From NCBI RefSeq assembly GCF_963662255.1, contig NC_085046.1, forward strand, positions 142,119,762 through 142,183,761: DNA of 64,000 nt. The letters are read 5' to 3'. The first letter of the stretch is position 1; each line of letters opens with the position of its first letter. The position numbers and the translations under genes were made by a program. The notes beneath the pieces were generated by a model. The model was not told the origin of the DNA. It saw only the letters and a list, made by a program, of their open reading frames with translations, and made no database searches. Shown piece by piece: positions 62,466 to 64,000 of the stretch. Source of the DNA: Cinclus cinclus. Lineage: Eukaryota; Chordata; Aves; Passeriformes; Cinclidae.

Positions 62466-64000
62466 ATTTATGTGGCTGACAGTAGATGTGTAGGTTCCAG
62501 CTTGTCTTATGGATTCTGAAGGCACAATCTCAGAAAGGCAACATCAGTTTCATATAATGTCATGCTCTTGCTCCTCAAAGTTTCTTTGGAAAGACTTCTG
62601 CCTCCCTAACATCCCCAGGATGAAAGGGTAATTTAGGGATTGCTTCAAATGCCAAATCTTTTAAGGAGATTGACTTCAGTCAGCTTGGATGAAGACATCA
62701 GACTTCAGTATCTCTCCTTTGATTTTTATCTGCCAAGAATTCAGTATGGGTTAGTTATAGGCTTTCTGGTATGGATATTTACAGTATGTGGAAAGGGACA
62801 GAGCCAACAGTTTGTTGGATCCAACAACTGTCATTTAGCAAAGCCATTTGCTTACTCTGTCAGTGTGAAGGAGATATGCAGCCCACCCCAGATGTGAAGA
62901 AGTTCCTTATCTGCCATCCTATTTGCAGTGCAATACCTCTGGCTCTAACAAGTTACATTTTGGTAATGCTGTCCCTGATGCAGATTTTACTGCTTCTCTG
63001 GTGAAAGGAGAGAAAGGGAAAAAAAAGCCACTGACATCAGAAAGCTGAGACACACCACTGAGGAAAGCAGCTGTAAATGATTCTTTGTCCTAAACGAAAA
63101 TCCTGGCCCCTCTGGTGCCTGTGCTCATTCAGGGACCATGCTGGTGGGACAGGCCTCCTGGAGGCACAGAGCTGCCAATTACACTGATATTTTGCTCCAC
63201 ATGGCTTGGAGTGGTCTGGGAGAACTTTAACAAGATGATCACATAGATCAACATTCTGCTATTGAACAGGACTTTTGGAGTCTATTGAAGGCAGACTTAG
63301 GAAGAGATTTTTTCATCTCTCTTCTGTCCCCAGCAATAACTACCACACAGGAAATATCTGTCAGTGTAATCTAGTGATTCCAGAGTATAAGAAAGCCTTG
63401 AGTCTCCCACCAAGATCACACTCCCTCTGCATAGTGGTAGGATAGTTGAATTATTGCCTTTCCACCCAACACTTCTGATGCCTATGCTGTCCTCTTGCAG
63501 GTTTTGTAGCTTCTCCATGAAGAAGAAGAACAAAAATACCTAGAAAAGAAAATGTTGAATTAAACATATTAGGAGATTTGTACTTCCTCCTTCTACAGAG
63601 AACCCAAAGCAGAAGTAAAGAGGCCATACTTGAAATTCTTATACTATTTCTGGCTTTTCTGGAAGTAAAAATCGGAAGAAATCTCATGCAAATATTTGTC
63701 CTTCTGAGACATCCAAGCCAAATATGCAGATATAAGAGGTTTAGATAAAGCAGACAGTGAGTACATAAAGTACACTGAGTTCCTGAGAAAATTCCTCACC
63801 TTAACCCTTAAGTGTGTCCACAGACAAAAATCCAGACTGTAGAAAGTCCTCAGAAATAGTGTGGCCACGGTATCTTGCATACACCTTTTGCCTACACGAT
63901 CCTCAGCTGGGATGAGCATGGAGAGGATTTTCCACTCCTTCCCATCTCTATAGATACACACGGGACTAATCTGCATTCTTAAACTGGAGTAATTACTGCA
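62466..64000. other. Unique noncoding sequence, no gene seen
   Basis: No exon or repeat is recognised. Overlapping minus-strand frames at 63297-63976 (up to 110 codons) are Phe/Leu/Ser-rich and lack domains. A pyrimidine-rich stretch ending in CAG near 63490-63500 resembles a splice acceptor, but no credible exon follows. Confidence 0.5.

Noticed and set aside
1..64000. CRISPR arrays, bacterial operons, tRNA or rRNA genes
   Set aside because: There are no regularly spaced repeats, no cloverleaf-like segments noticed, and the CR1 content shows the DNA is vertebrate.

Overview
The window looks like bird nuclear DNA, most likely intergenic or deep intronic. The evidence is a set of CR1 LINE fragments that end in the avian 3' terminal octamer repeat (ATTCTATG or its complement). 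The rest is AT-leaning single-copy sequence, with a few short microsatellites and A/T tracts and no visible CpG island. The species cannot be named from this.

No protein-coding gene, exon, tRNA, rRNA, known ncRNA, CRISPR array or operon can be supported. All open frames are short (at most about 156 codons), start and stop at random, overlap on both strands, and show no recognisable domain. The only recognisable coding relics are broken CR1 reverse-transcriptase ORF2 tails, at 18583-19450 and 59072-59836 (both minus strand), and an older plus-strand RT fragment near 57900-58160.

Layout: 1-10242 is unique sequence with a striking pair of palindromes at 325-370. Two short CR1 tails lie at 10243-10358 and 11115-11207. 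From 11208 to 18582 the sequence is unique, with a (TG)n, a (TTA)n and T-rich tracts. The largest CR1 copy is at 18583-19450, and a plus-strand CR1 is at 22346-22643. From 22644 to 41496 the sequence is mostly unique, with a GT/GC alternating tract, one CR1 tail at 28163-28300 and two stretches that read like conserved noncoding elements. Old CR1 scraps lie near 41497-41610 and 42533-42582, and a younger one at 48079-48261. From 48262 to 57899 the sequence is unique, with an A24 tract. The last 6 kb holds an old CR1 RT scrap, a G-quadruplex-like tract, a long CR1 tail and an AT-rich, homeodomain-site-rich block at about 61975-62465. That block is my best candidate for a conserved regulatory element.

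I found no evidence of an undescribed multi-gene system. What merits a second look is regulatory or structural: candidate conserved noncoding elements, the paired palindromes, Z-DNA and G4-prone tracts, and the layering of CR1 copies of different ages.
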